Part shown: positions 1-8,630 of the stretch, piece by piece
Numbering within the stretch: position 1 is the first letter of the stretch
Layout: the number at the start of each line of letters is the position of its first letter
Assembly (NCBI RefSeq): GCF_006715055.1
Contig: NZ_VFMN01000001.1
Coordinates: 3,596,001-3,660,000, forward strand
DNA from: Lapillicoccus jejuensis
GTDB taxonomy: Bacteria; Actinomycetota; Actinomycetes; Actinomycetales; Dermatophilaceae
Length of the DNA: 64,000 nucleotides
Direction of reading: 5' to 3'
Position numbers and translations under genes: made by a program
The notes under the pieces: generated by a model
The model's input: the letters and a program-made list of their open reading frames with translations, nothing else
Told to the model about the DNA's origin: nothing
Databases searched by the model: none

Positions 1-421
1 CCGGGTCCGCGGCGCGGAACGACGGCGTCGTCAGCCGCGGGAAGGTCGCGTCCGCGGCGCCCAGCCCGGCGTTGCCGGCCTTGAGGTTGTTGCACGTCCC
101 GTCCACCGTCCGCAGCCCGTACGGCGTCACGGTGTCCGGGACCTGCTCCGCGTCGGGGATCCCGTCGCCGGGCTGGTTGAGCAGGGTGCCGCAGGGGTTG
201 GCCGGCGTCCGGGTCATCGAGTGCCGCTCGGCGATCTTGATCTGCTTGAGGATGTAGGCGAGGTCGCCGGTGGTGACGGTGAAGCCCTGGCCGACCGGGG
301 CGGTCGTGGCCCGGGCGGGCAGGAGCCCGGCCTGCGCGAGGAGCACGGCACCGGTGAGGACCGCGCCGACGGCGGCGCGCGCGGGACGGGAGCGGCGGGG
401 CGATCGGGTGGAGCGCGGCAT
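1..421 (-). CDS. Animal-type heme peroxidase, N-terminal part (cut by window edge)
   Basis: The first 140 codons are visible; the rest lies left of the window. Residues 1-35 form a signal peptide: basic start, hydrophobic stretch, then an Ala-rich site near LPARATT. The mature start reads GDLAYILKQIKIAERHSM, followed by GLRTVDGTCNNL. That R-x-x-x-G-x-CNN signature opens the catalytic region of animal-type (An_peroxidase) heme peroxidases. Family members use H2O2 to oxidise halides, phenols or Mn(II). An AGGCAGGT ribosome site lies just before the ATG at 421. It is the last visible gene of a minus-strand run with a secreted Ig-like protein and a multicopper oxidase. The proximal and distal heme histidines are outside the window, so activity cannot be judged. 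Confidence 0.8.
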   Translation of the reverse strand, partial: MPRSTRSPRRSRPARAAVGAVLTGAVLLAQAGLLPARATTAPVGQGFTVTTGDLAYILKQIKIAERHSMTRTPANPCGTLLNQPGDGIPDAEQVPDTVTPYGLRTVDGTCNNLKAGNAGLGAADATFPRLTTPSFRAADP

Positions 422-512
422 GTCGACCTGCCTTGTCGGTGGACGGACGTCGGTGGCGTGGTGACCACGGTCCCGGTCCGACCTTGAGGATTGCTTGCGC
501 GGACGGCCGGGA

Positions 513-539
513 GCCCCGGTCGCACGAGGCGACCGGGGC
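513..539 (-). terminator. Hairpin after the secreted Ig-like gene
   Basis: A perfect 11-bp inverted repeat (513-523 and 529-539) with a 5-nt loop starts 39 bp downstream of the stop of the minus-strand gene ending at 578. There is no U-tract, as is common in high-GC actinobacteria. It could end or attenuate transcription before the peroxidase gene. Confidence 0.55.
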
Positions 540-577
540 CCCCGGGTCGAGGGCGGCTCGTCAGAGCCGACCGGTGG

Positions 578-3223
578 TCACTGCCGGATCGTGGTGAGGG
601 GCGACGGCGGGCTGGTGCCGATCACCGCCCCCACCCCGTTGAGGGCCTTGACCGTCAGCGGCTGCTGCGAGCAGGGGGTGGCGTACGTGCCCCCGAGCTT
701 GCAGGCCGGCGGCGGTGCGCCGACCGCGGTGACCGTGAACGACCCGGGCGCCACGACCGAGACCGTGAGCCCCGCCGCGCCGAGGGTGGCCGGGTCGAAC
801 ACCGTGCCCGTCTCCGTGAGGTACGGCAGCAGCTTCATCGACGAGACGGTGACGTCGGTCGAGGTGGCCGTGATGACCAGGCGCTGCTTGCTCGTGCGGT
901 ACACGTTGTTGAGCGTGATGTTGACCGGCACCGACGGTGCGACGTTGACCTTGACCGTCGTCGGCGACGAGGTGCCGTTGGCGTTCGTGGCCGTCACCGA
1001 GTAGGTGTACGTCCCCGCCACCGTCGGCGTGAACCGCAGGGTGGAGGTGCCGGTGGCCGTCCCGGCCGACGGGGTCTGGGTGAGGACCGGACCGGCCGGG
1101 CCCGCCGTCTGGGTCCACGTCCAGGTGGGCGCGGGGACCGCCGGGCTGGTCGCCGTGAGGGTGACGAGCGCCCCCGCGGTGACGTTGAGGTCGGTGATCG
1201 GGTTGATCGACGGCGGAGGGGCCGGCGTGACCGTGAGCTTGGCCGTGGTCGTCTCCACGCCGCACGGGTTGGCGGCGCTGAAGGTGACGACGTAGTCGCC
1301 CGCGGGGATCCCGACCGCCGACAACGTCGGCGTCGTCGTCGTCGCCCCGGTGAGCGCGCCGGTCAGGGAGGCATCGCCGGCGATCGTGCCGACCGTCCAC
1401 TGGAGAGTGACCGGCGTGGTCACGCCGTCGGCGACGCTGCCGGACAGCTTGAGCGAGCCGCCGTTGGCCACCGAGAGCGGCGCCCCGTTGATGGCGGGGG
1501 CCGGGCAGGTGCGCACCGGGGGCGGGACGCTGCTCGGCCACGGTCCGAGCACCCCGGCGAGGGTGCCGGTGACGCTCGTGTAGCCGCCGTAGGCGAGGAA
1601 CGGGATGGTGTTGAAGTTGTTCTCCGGCACCGCGGACCCGGGGACGTTCTCCGGGAAGATGTACTCCCCGATCGGGGCGTGGTACTGGCCCCAGTAGATC
1701 CCGTTGGCGTAGGTCGTGGCGCCGAGGGTGCCGGGGACCTGGCTGCCGGGGTTGGGCACGAGGCCGCCGGGCTGGTACTGAGAGTGCCCGTCGACGACGG
1801 CGCGCACCTCGCGGGTCACCGGCAGGAACTGCCCGGCGGCGGGCGGCGTGCAGGCCTTCGTCGTGGCCACGGCCGCGGTGCACGGGGGCCGGAAGCGCCA
1901 GCGGCCGCGGACCGCCCCGGTCGGCGGGCCCTGGTCGGGCAGGACGGTGCCCCAGTCGCGGTCGCTCGTGGCCCCGGTGGTGGGGTCGACGTCGACGCCG
2001 TACAGGCGGATGAGGCGCGACTCGTCGGTGCTCATGCCCTCGATCCGGGTGCGCACCGCCGCCTCACCGGCGCCGAAGACCGTCAGGCCGCCGGTGCCGA
2101 GGAGGGAGACCTCGACCGACACGTAGGCCGGGTCGACGCCGGGCGCGGTGTAGATGCCGAGGCTGGCGGTGATGGTGTGCGCCGACACGTAGCTCGTCCC
2201 GGCGGCGTCCTTCTCGAGGCTGCCGGCGAAGCTGACGAAGTCGCCGATCTCGAAGGGGGCCTGCTTGCGCGGGTCGGCGCAGGTGCCGCGGACGCAGGTG
2301 TTGCTGTCCACGTTGGCCGGGGTGTCCATCCGGAAGAGGGTGTAGTAGCCGCCCGCGACCGGCAGGGCGACCTGCGGCGTGATGCCGGAGGTGTCCTGGC
2401 CCGTGTAGACCGGCCGGTTGGCCTGGGGGCACTGCGGGTCGTCGGGGTTGCCGGCGACGGTCGGGTCGGCGGTCACGCGCGGCAGGCACATGGGGAAGCC
2501 GGTCTCGGCGAGGATCGTCGGGTTGTCCTGGTCGACCTGGAAGCGGTCGTCCGGGGAACCTGCGCGACCGTAGCGGCCGCTGCCCGACGTCCCGTGCTCG
2601 TCGAGCGCGGTCGGGTTGCCGGGGTCATTGATCCGCACCCGGGTCCCGGTGCCCTGCACCCCGAGCCGACCGCCGACCTCCATCTCACCGACGGAGTAGT
2701 CGATGTAGCTGATGTAGCCGGTGCCGGTGTTGAGGTCCTGCTGCGAGATGTGGACCAGGCCGGCGACGTACCGGTCACCGGTGCCGTCGATGACCCGGTT
2801 GCCGATGACGTTGACCTCGTAGGTCGTCGGCGGCTTCGGGTCGTCCTCGAGCGCGAGCCCGCTGCTCCCGGCCGTCTTCCACGGGTCCGGCGCGTGGGTG
2901 AAGAGCTCCTGCCAGGTGAGGGCGCTGGCGGGGAGGATGGCGATCGTCTCCCGGGGGATGACGATGGAGTGGCCGTTGACCTTGAGCACCCCACCGGAGT
3001 GCGGGTCGTCGGGGGTGTCGAGCGTCGCCGACTGGATGAAGCCGGTGATGTCGAACTGGGTGCTCGTCGCGAGGGTGGGCAGGACGGCCGCCGGGGCGAG
3101 GGCCCCCACCGCGCCGGCGCCCGGCCCGCTGGCAGCCAGGGCCGTGCCCGCGACGAGGACCCCGAGCGCCGTGAGCAGGCGACGCCGCAGGGGTGGATGG
3201 GGTCTGGGTAGGGGTCGGAGCAT
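578..3223 (-). CDS. Large secreted protein with C-terminal Ig/PKD-like domains
   Basis: 881 aa. I chose the ATG at 3223 because AAGGAAGAAGG sits about 10 nt upstream and a signal peptide follows at once (RRRLLTALGVLVAGTALAAS). A longer frame upstream would add only a Gln/Pro-rich stretch made of short repeats. Residues about 50-540 are beta-rich with scattered Cys pairs and no family I recognise. Residues about 570-790 look like two PKD/Ig-like repeats (for example TWTWTQTAGPAGPVL, TVAGTYTYSVTATNANG). A last beta domain follows. There is no membrane anchor or sortase motif, so it is probably released or wall-associated non-covalently. It lies 122 bp after the multicopper oxidase stop and before a heme peroxidase gene, all in the same direction. 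A scaffold or substrate-binding partner for these oxidases is an inference. Confidence 0.7.
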   Translation of the reverse strand: MLRPLPRPHPPLRRRLLTALGVLVAGTALAASGPGAGAVGALAPAAVLPTLATSTQFDITGFIQSATLDTPDDPHSGGVLKVNGHSIVIPRETIAILPASALTWQELFTHAPDPWKTAGSSGLALEDDPKPPTTYEVNVIGNRVIDGTGDRYVAGLVHISQQDLNTGTGYISYIDYSVGEMEVGGRLGVQGTGTRVRINDPGNPTALDEHGTSGSGRYGRAGSPDDRFQVDQDNPTILAETGFPMCLPRVTADPTVAGNPDDPQCPQANRPVYTGQDTSGITPQVALPVAGGYYTLFRMDTPANVDSNTCVRGTCADPRKQAPFEIGDFVSFAGSLEKDAAGTSYVSAHTITASLGIYTAPGVDPAYVSVEVSLLGTGGLTVFGAGEAAVRTRIEGMSTDESRLIRLYGVDVDPTTGATSDRDWGTVLPDQGPPTGAVRGRWRFRPPCTAAVATTKACTPPAAGQFLPVTREVRAVVDGHSQYQPGGLVPNPGSQVPGTLGATTYANGIYWGQYHAPIGEYIFPENVPGSAVPENNFNTIPFLAYGGYTSVTGTLAGVLGPWPSSVPPPVRTCPAPAINGAPLSVANGGSLKLSGSVADGVTTPVTLQWTVGTIAGDASLTGALTGATTTTPTLSAVGIPAGDYVVTFSAANPCGVETTTAKLTVTPAPPPSINPITDLNVTAGALVTLTATSPAVPAPTWTWTQTAGPAGPVLTQTPSAGTATGTSTLRFTPTVAGTYTYSVTATNANGTSSPTTVKVNVAPSVPVNITLNNVYRTSKQRLVITATSTDVTVSSMKLLPYLTETGTVFDPATLGAAGLTVSVVAPGSFTVTAVGAPPPACKLGGTYATPCSQQPLTVKALNGVGAVIGTSPPSPLTTIRQ

Positions 3224-3345
3224 GGCGGGTCGCCTTCTTCCTTGGGTGGGGTCCTGCCAGGGGTGCTGCCAGGGGTGCTGCTGTGGTTGCTGCTGTGGTT
3301 GCTGCATGGACCGCTGCGTGCGCGCCGTCGCGCGCCCCGCCCACC

Positions 3346-5577
3346 TCACGTGATCTCCCAGCCGAACATCATGGCGTGGTCCTCGTGGGCGAGGTTGTGG
3401 CAGTGCGCGACGTAGGGACCGGTGAAGTCGCGGAAGCCGCGGTAGACGATCACGGACTCACCGGGGTCGAGGGCGACGAGGTCCTCGCGCGAGACGTCGT
3501 CGGGGTGGTCGGAGGTGCCGGCGGCGGTGACGTCCTTGCCGTCCCGCATGACCGTCCGGTGCTCCTCCATGTGCAGGTGGAACGGATGGACCCAGCCACC
3601 CCCGCCGTTGCGGATCTCCCACAGGTTGAAGCTGCCCTTGGGCTGCGACGCGGGCAGGACCTGCCCGGCCGGGTTGACGAGGCTGGTGGCGACGGCGTTG
3701 GGGGTGAAGGGCGAGCCGTTGACGAGCCACTCGACCTCGCCGCCCCCGGACCCGCGCTGGACCTCGAAGACGAGCCGGTTGTCCAGCAGGCTCTGCCAGT
3801 TGCTCGGCAGCGGGGGCAGCTCGCGCAGCGGCGTCATCGGCGACGGCATCACGCTGTTGTCGACGGCGGCGTCGCCGATGACGAACTTGAGCACGGGGAC
3901 CATGTAGGCCGGGTCCGGGGTCGAGCGCGAGCTGTTGGTCCACATCCGGCCGTCGGGCATCTTCATGACGTTGGTGAGGTAGACGACGTCGCCCTTGGTC
4001 GTCGGGGTCCCGTCCTGGTAGCGGGTGAAGTCGATGATGACCTCGCGCCGCTTGGCCGGCCACAGCTCGAACGAGTCACGGGTGATCGGGAACGGCAGCA
4101 GGCCGCCGTCCGAGGCGATCTGGGTGAACTGCATGCACTGCTGGCCGTCGGGGATGCGGTACTGCCCCTCGAGCTCGGTGTTCTGATAACCCAGGCTCGC
4201 CGACGACCTCGGTCCCCGCGTCGAGCTCATGAGCTTGAACTCGTAGATGCGCGAGACGGACGCGTCGAGGAAGCGGAAGCGGTACTTGCGGCGCTTGACC
4301 TTCATGACGGGGTACGCCGTGCCGTTGACCGCGAAGATGTCTCCCACGAAACCGTGGTTGGGCATGTGCTTGTAGAAGCTCTTGCCCCACCACTCGGGGT
4401 GCGTCGCGGGGTTGTGCGCCTGGGGGAAGTCGCCCTGGGTGTCGTGCACGTCGAGGTGGGTCGTGACGCCGTCGTCGAGGCGGACGTCGGAGAAGACGAG
4501 CGGGACGTCGTACAGGACGTCGAAGGCGCCGTCCGGGCGGTTCTTGCGCACGCCGGGCAACCGCAGCCCCTGGCGCTCGTCGCCCATGTCCATCCCGTTC
4601 TTCGGGTCGTAGATGGGGTAGATGCCGACGAGGCCCTTGTAGACGTTGGACCCGGTGTGGTCCATCCGGTGGTCGTGGAACCAGAAGAAGCTCTGCTTCT
4701 CGCGGTCGTCGCCGCCGGCGGGCCAGTTGAGGTAGAGGTTGTCGACCCACATGCCCGGCAGGTAGCCGCTGAGCTTGGGCCCGCGGGTCATCGAGTAGTG
4801 CGGGTTGCCGTCGCTCTCGGGGGCGGTGTGCGCGTTGTGCAGGTGCGTGAGGAAGGACCAGTCGGGGGCGCCGAAGTCCTGACGGTCCAGGCCGAGCGGG
4901 TTCTGGTCGAGCTGGTTGACGAAGCGCACGAGGGCCGGGCGGCCGTACTCGGCGTTGATCCGCGGACCGGGGAAGGTGCCGTTGAAGCCGTAGATCGTGC
5001 TGGGGGGCAGCGTCCGGCGGGTCCCGGCGGCGTACGTCGCCCCGGCGGCGTCGAAGGAGACGGTGGGCTTGCCGAAGGCGTTGATCGGCAGCACCTGGGA
5101 CGTCGTGAAGCTGTGCTGGCCGACCTTCACCTCGATCTTGTAGACGATCGGGTCGACCGAACCGACCTGGCTCGGCCACAGCTGGTGCTGCTCGTTGCCG
5201 AGCGAGTTCTGCTGTCCCGAGCCGGGGCCGGGCGGCTGGGCCCACGCCGAGTACTCCAGCCGCGACGTCGGTGCGAGGGCCTGCGGCACGGGCAGCGGGT
5301 CGCGGAAGGGGGAGACGATGAGCGGGCTGGTCGGGAACATCTCGAGGTAGAGGGCGTCGCCGACGATCGTCGACGCTGCCGCGAACGCGCCGTCGGCCGT
5401 CAGCAGTCCTCGCTGGGCGAGGAACGGGTTCGCCGCGTTCTGCCAGCCGGCGACCGCCAGGCCCAGGCCCCCGGCCGCGCCGAGACGCAGCAGCGTGCGC
5501 CGGGCGACGCCGCTGCTCGGCGGCTCGAGGTCCGGCGGCGCGACCAGGCCGGCCGTGTCGTCGAGGTGAAGGGTCAT
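3346..5577 (-). CDS. Tat-exported multicopper oxidase, CotA/bilirubin-oxidase type
   Basis: 743 aa. Starts at the ATG at 5577 with GGAGG 7 nt upstream. A Tat-type signal (ARRTLLRLGAAGG, residues 25-37) precedes an N-terminal segment typical of CotA-like laccases (TLPPSTIYGFNGTFPGP). All four copper-binding motifs are present in order: HLHNAH (about residue 245), FWFHDH (about 298), HPFHLHMEEH (about 662) and HCHNLAHEDHAMM (about 724). The last supplies the type 1 Cys and an axial Met. Enzymes of this type oxidise phenols, bilirubin or metals and reduce O2 to water outside the cytoplasm. It is the first gene of a run with the secreted Ig-like protein and a heme peroxidase. Its substrate is not determined by sequence; Mn(II) is one possibility. 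Confidence 0.93.
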   Translation of the reverse strand: MTLHLDDTAGLVAPPDLEPPSSGVARRTLLRLGAAGGLGLAVAGWQNAANPFLAQRGLLTADGAFAAASTIVGDALYLEMFPTSPLIVSPFRDPLPVPQALAPTSRLEYSAWAQPPGPGSGQQNSLGNEQHQLWPSQVGSVDPIVYKIEVKVGQHSFTTSQVLPINAFGKPTVSFDAAGATYAAGTRRTLPPSTIYGFNGTFPGPRINAEYGRPALVRFVNQLDQNPLGLDRQDFGAPDWSFLTHLHNAHTAPESDGNPHYSMTRGPKLSGYLPGMWVDNLYLNWPAGGDDREKQSFFWFHDHRMDHTGSNVYKGLVGIYPIYDPKNGMDMGDERQGLRLPGVRKNRPDGAFDVLYDVPLVFSDVRLDDGVTTHLDVHDTQGDFPQAHNPATHPEWWGKSFYKHMPNHGFVGDIFAVNGTAYPVMKVKRRKYRFRFLDASVSRIYEFKLMSSTRGPRSSASLGYQNTELEGQYRIPDGQQCMQFTQIASDGGLLPFPITRDSFELWPAKRREVIIDFTRYQDGTPTTKGDVVYLTNVMKMPDGRMWTNSSRSTPDPAYMVPVLKFVIGDAAVDNSVMPSPMTPLRELPPLPSNWQSLLDNRLVFEVQRGSGGGEVEWLVNGSPFTPNAVATSLVNPAGQVLPASQPKGSFNLWEIRNGGGGWVHPFHLHMEEHRTVMRDGKDVTAAGTSDHPDDVSREDLVALDPGESVIVYRGFRDFTGPYVAHCHNLAHEDHAMMFGWEIT

Positions 5578-5664
5578 GGCGGTCCTCCGGCGGAGAGTGG
5601 TGGTCTCGCGCCGAGCGTGACGAGCCGACCCTGAGGAAACCTTGGACGGCGGCGCTACGCGCGC

Positions 5665-5698
5665 GTGCGTCCCCGGCCCCACAGGGCCGAGGACGCAC
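5665..5698 (-). terminator. Terminator of the chemosensory operon
   Basis: 15-bp arms (5665-5679 and 5684-5698, one mismatch) around a 4-nt loop, 20 bp downstream of the cheA stop at 5719. It separates the che operon from the multicopper oxidase gene, which is read in the same direction. Confidence 0.65.
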
Positions 5699-5718
5699 GG
5701 GAGGGTGTGTGGTCGGGT

Positions 5719-7926
5719 TCAGGAGGCGACGGCCTGCGGCCTGCGTGCCGGGGCGGTCGAGGGCGGCCGGGTCGTCGAGGCGTGGCGCACGAGCGCCGGG
5801 ACGTCGAGGATCAGCGCCACGGCGCCGTCCCCGAGGATGGTGGACCCGCCGATGCCCTCCGCGCCGGCGAAGAGCGACCCCAGCGGCTTGATGACGGTCT
5901 GGAACTCGCCCCTGAGCGTGTCGACGACGAGCCCGGCCTTCGAGCCGGCGCACTCGACGACGACCACGTTCTCCCGCCGGGGGGTGAGGCCGTCCACGTC
6001 CAGGACCCGGCGCAACGGGATGAGCGGGAGCACCTCCCCCCGCAGGTCCATGTAGTCGCGGCGCAGGCCCCCGGGTGGCAGCTCGACGCACTCGAGGACC
6101 TGGCTCAGGGGGACCACGAACGTCGTCGCTCCGACCCCCACCATGAACCCGTCGATGATGGCCAGGGTCAGGGGCAGGCGGATGCGCACCGTGGTGCCCT
6201 CCCCGGGGCGGCTGTCGATGTCGATGGTGCCGCGCAGCGCCGACACGTTCCGCTTGACCACGTCCATCCCGACCCCGCGCCCGGAGAGGGTGGAGACGGA
6301 CGACGCGGTCGAGAAGCCGGGCTCGAAGACGAGGGCGAGGACCTCCTTGTCCGACAGCTGGGTGCCCGGCTCGACCAGCCCGCGCTCGACGGCCTTGGCG
6401 TGGACGGCGGCGACGTCGATGCCGGCGCCGTCGTCGGCGAGCTCGACGACGATCGCCCCCGAGTCGTGGCGGGCGCGCAGCTCGAGCGACCCGCGGCGCG
6501 GCTTGCCGAGCGCCACCCTCCGCTCCGGGGACTCCAGTCCGTGGTCCAGGGCGTTGCGCACGAGGTGCATGAGCGGGTCGCCGATGTGCTCCACGAGGGC
6601 CTTGTCGACCTCCGTCTCCCCGCCGGTGACGGTCAGCGCGACGTCCTTGCCCAGGGACGCGCTGACGTCGCGGACCACCCGGGTGAAGCGGCTGAGCGTC
6701 GAGCCGATGGGGACCATGCGCAGCCGCAGGGCGTCGTCGCGCACGTCCTCGATGAGTCGCGTCACCTCGCTGACCGCGGCGCTCAGGGCCTCGTCCCCGC
6801 TGCGGGAACCGAGGCCGGCGACGGCACCCGCCCCCGCGATGACCAGCTCGCCCACGGTGTCGATGAGGCGGTCGAGGCGGGCGGCGTCGACCCGGATCGT
6901 CCGGACCTCCGAGGTCTCCGCCGTCCGCTGGGGTGCGGACCCCACGCGCGCGGCGGTGGGGGAGGGCCGGGCCGCGGCCCCGGGCGACGCGGTCGGCTCG
7001 GTCGGCTCGGTCGGCGCGGTCGGCGCGGTCGGCGCGGCCGACCCTGGGGTGTCCGTCCCGGCCGGTGCGGGACCGAGCAGCGCCGATCGGACGACGTCCT
7101 GGTGCGGTGCGAAGGACTCGACCAGGTCGTCGTACGCCGCCGTGGCCCCGGTGTCCCCGGTGTCCCCGGTGTCGCCGGGGTCGCCCTCGAGGACGCGGAT
7201 GTCGCTCTCGTCGCGGACGAACTCGAACACCGCGTCGACCTCGTCGGGGCTGCGGTCGGTGCGCAGGGTGACGAGGAAGGCGAGGTAGGTCGACTCGGGG
7301 TCGAAGGAGTCGCCGCCCGGCAGGAAGGGGGCGAGGGTGCGCACCTCGACGACGTCGCCGAGGCCCGACAGGTAGTGGATGAACGACAGGGGGTCCATGC
7401 CGCTGCGCAGGCAGTCCGGCCCGAAGCGCAGGCTGAGCCGCAGGAGCCGTGGGCCCAGCGGGCTCGGCGCGTCGTCGGCCGCCGTGTCCGGGGACGTCGG
7501 GGGCGCCGGCTCGGCGCCCTGCGCGGAGGACAGGTGCTCGAGCTCGGCGACCAGCCGCCGTCCCGTGGCGGACTGGGCGTCGGACAGCTCCTGAGACCCG
7601 CCGGCGGCCGAGTCCAGGAGCGTCGCGATGTGGTCCTTGCAGGGCAGCAGCACGGTGATGAGGGCGGGGGTGACCGCGACCTCGCCGGCGCGCACCCGGT
7701 CCAGCACGGTCTCGAGCACGTGGGTGAACGCCACGACGTGCTCGAGCCCGAAGAGCCCGGCCGAGCCCTTGATGGTGTGGGCGGCCCGGAAGATCGAGTG
7801 GACGACGTCCTGCGTGTCCCCGCCGCGGTCGAGGTCGAGCAGGCCCGCCTCCATCTCCTCCAGCAGCTCGCCGGCCTCGACCAGCAGCGTGGCGAGCGCG
7901 TCGGCCATCTCCTCCTCGAGCGTCAT
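5719..7926 (-). CDS. cheA: Chemotaxis histidine kinase CheA
   Basis: 735 aa, the core kinase of the array. The N-terminal Hpt domain carries phospho-acceptor His50 in AAHTIKGSAGLFG. A linker region rich in Ala/Pro/Thr contains the short repeats GDTGDTGDTG and APTAPTEPTEP. Dimerisation and ATPase domains follow, with N box HLVRNALDHGLESPE, G1 DDGAGID and G2 GRGVGMD. The last ~140 residues are a CheW-like coupling domain. It autophosphorylates and passes phosphate to CheY (8216-8584) and CheB. The ATG at 7926 overlaps the STAS gene stop (ATGA), so translation is coupled. It is the last gene of the operon and is followed by a strong hairpin. Confidence 0.97.
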   Translation of the reverse strand: MTLEEEMADALATLLVEAGELLEEMEAGLLDLDRGGDTQDVVHSIFRAAHTIKGSAGLFGLEHVVAFTHVLETVLDRVRAGEVAVTPALITVLLPCKDHIATLLDSAAGGSQELSDAQSATGRRLVAELEHLSSAQGAEPAPPTSPDTAADDAPSPLGPRLLRLSLRFGPDCLRSGMDPLSFIHYLSGLGDVVEVRTLAPFLPGGDSFDPESTYLAFLVTLRTDRSPDEVDAVFEFVRDESDIRVLEGDPGDTGDTGDTGATAAYDDLVESFAPHQDVVRSALLGPAPAGTDTPGSAAPTAPTAPTEPTEPTASPGAAARPSPTAARVGSAPQRTAETSEVRTIRVDAARLDRLIDTVGELVIAGAGAVAGLGSRSGDEALSAAVSEVTRLIEDVRDDALRLRMVPIGSTLSRFTRVVRDVSASLGKDVALTVTGGETEVDKALVEHIGDPLMHLVRNALDHGLESPERRVALGKPRRGSLELRARHDSGAIVVELADDGAGIDVAAVHAKAVERGLVEPGTQLSDKEVLALVFEPGFSTASSVSTLSGRGVGMDVVKRNVSALRGTIDIDSRPGEGTTVRIRLPLTLAIIDGFMVGVGATTFVVPLSQVLECVELPPGGLRRDYMDLRGEVLPLIPLRRVLDVDGLTPRRENVVVVECAGSKAGLVVDTLRGEFQTVIKPLGSLFAGAEGIGGSTILGDGAVALILDVPALVRHASTTRPPSTAPARRPQAVAS

Positions 7927-8219
7927 CGCACGTCCACCGAGCCGAGCCGCGTCGCGTCCAGGCCGACCGACGCCAGCACCCGTCCGGCCTCGTCCGACGG
8001 CTCGACGGTGAGCCGCACGCCCCGGCCGTCGGCCTCCCGGGCCACCCAGATGAGCACCTGCAGGCCGGCGGTGTCGAGCTCCGTGACCGCGCGGAGGTCG
8101 AACCGCAGCGACTCGGGGGCCGTGTCGAGGGCCGCGGTCAGCCGGGTGACGGTCTCGGCGGCGTAGGCGATGGTGAGCTCTGCGTCGACGCCGACCGTGG
8201 CGCTCCCGCCGCCGGTCAC
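7923..8219 (-). CDS. STAS-domain protein of the chemosensory operon
   Basis: 98 aa, a single STAS (anti-sigma factor antagonist-like) domain. The core motif TELDTAGLQVL places Asp49-Thr50 where SpoIIAA-type proteins have their phosphorylatable Asp-Ser. Members of this type near cheY and cheA occur in many chemosensory operons, but their role is poorly defined. They may couple the array to another switch or scaffold its proteins. It begins with GTG overlapping the cheY stop (GTGA) and ends overlapping the cheA start (ATGA), so it is tightly co-translated with both. No anti-sigma kinase (RsbW-like) is encoded nearby. Confidence 0.88.
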   Translation of the reverse strand: MTGGGSATVGVDAELTIAYAAETVTRLTAALDTAPESLRFDLRAVTELDTAGLQVLIWVAREADGRGVRLTVEPSDEAGRVLASVGLDATRLGSVDVR

Positions 8220-8584
8220 GGGGCGACCAGCTTCGACACGGCGGCCAGCATCTGCTCGGGCCGGAACGGCTTGACGACCCAGGCCTTGGCGCCGGCGGCC
8301 TGGCCCTCCGCCTTCTTGTCCTGGGCGGACTCCGTGGTCAGCATGATGACGGGCGTGAAGCGGTAGCCGGCCAGCTTCTTCGCCTCCTTCACGAAGGTGA
8401 TGCCGTCCATCCGCGGCATGTTGACGTCCGAGATGATGAGGTTGACGCGGCGCCCGTCGAGCTTGGACAGGGCGTCGCTGCCATCCGTCCCCTCGATGAC
8501 GTCGTAGCCGGCACCCCGCAGGGCGATGCCCACGACCTGCCGCACGGACGGCGAGTCGTCGACGATCAGGATGGTCTTGCTCAT
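8216..8584 (-). CDS. cheY: Single-domain response regulator CheY
   Basis: 122 aa, a receiver domain only. The acidic pair Asp9-Asp10, phospho-acceptor Asp53 (SDVNMPRMDG), Thr83/Thr84 and Lys105 (VKPF) are all present. It receives phosphate from CheA and signals to the output device. No flagellar switch protein (FliM) is encoded in the window, so the output is unknown. The sequence is close to the CheY type that accompanies a STAS protein and CheA. Its stop overlaps the STAS start. Confidence 0.95.
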   Translation of the reverse strand: MSKTILIVDDSPSVRQVVGIALRGAGYDVIEGTDGSDALSKLDGRRVNLIISDVNMPRMDGITFVKEAKKLAGYRFTPVIMLTTESAQDKKAEGQAAGAKAWVVKPFRPEQMLAAVSKLVAP

Positions 8585-8630
8585 CGGGTCCCCCTCGGGA
8601 GATCGGTGTCGTGACGGGTGGGAGGGCGGG

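Noticed and set aside
491-3211. A 906-codon open frame on the plus strand opposite the secreted Ig-like gene, and many similar long antisense frames
   Set aside because: In very GC-rich DNA, stop codons are rare in antisense frames. These translations are Arg/Gly/Ala/Pro/Asp low-complexity, lack domains, signal peptides and ribosome sites, and lie opposite genes with clear homology.
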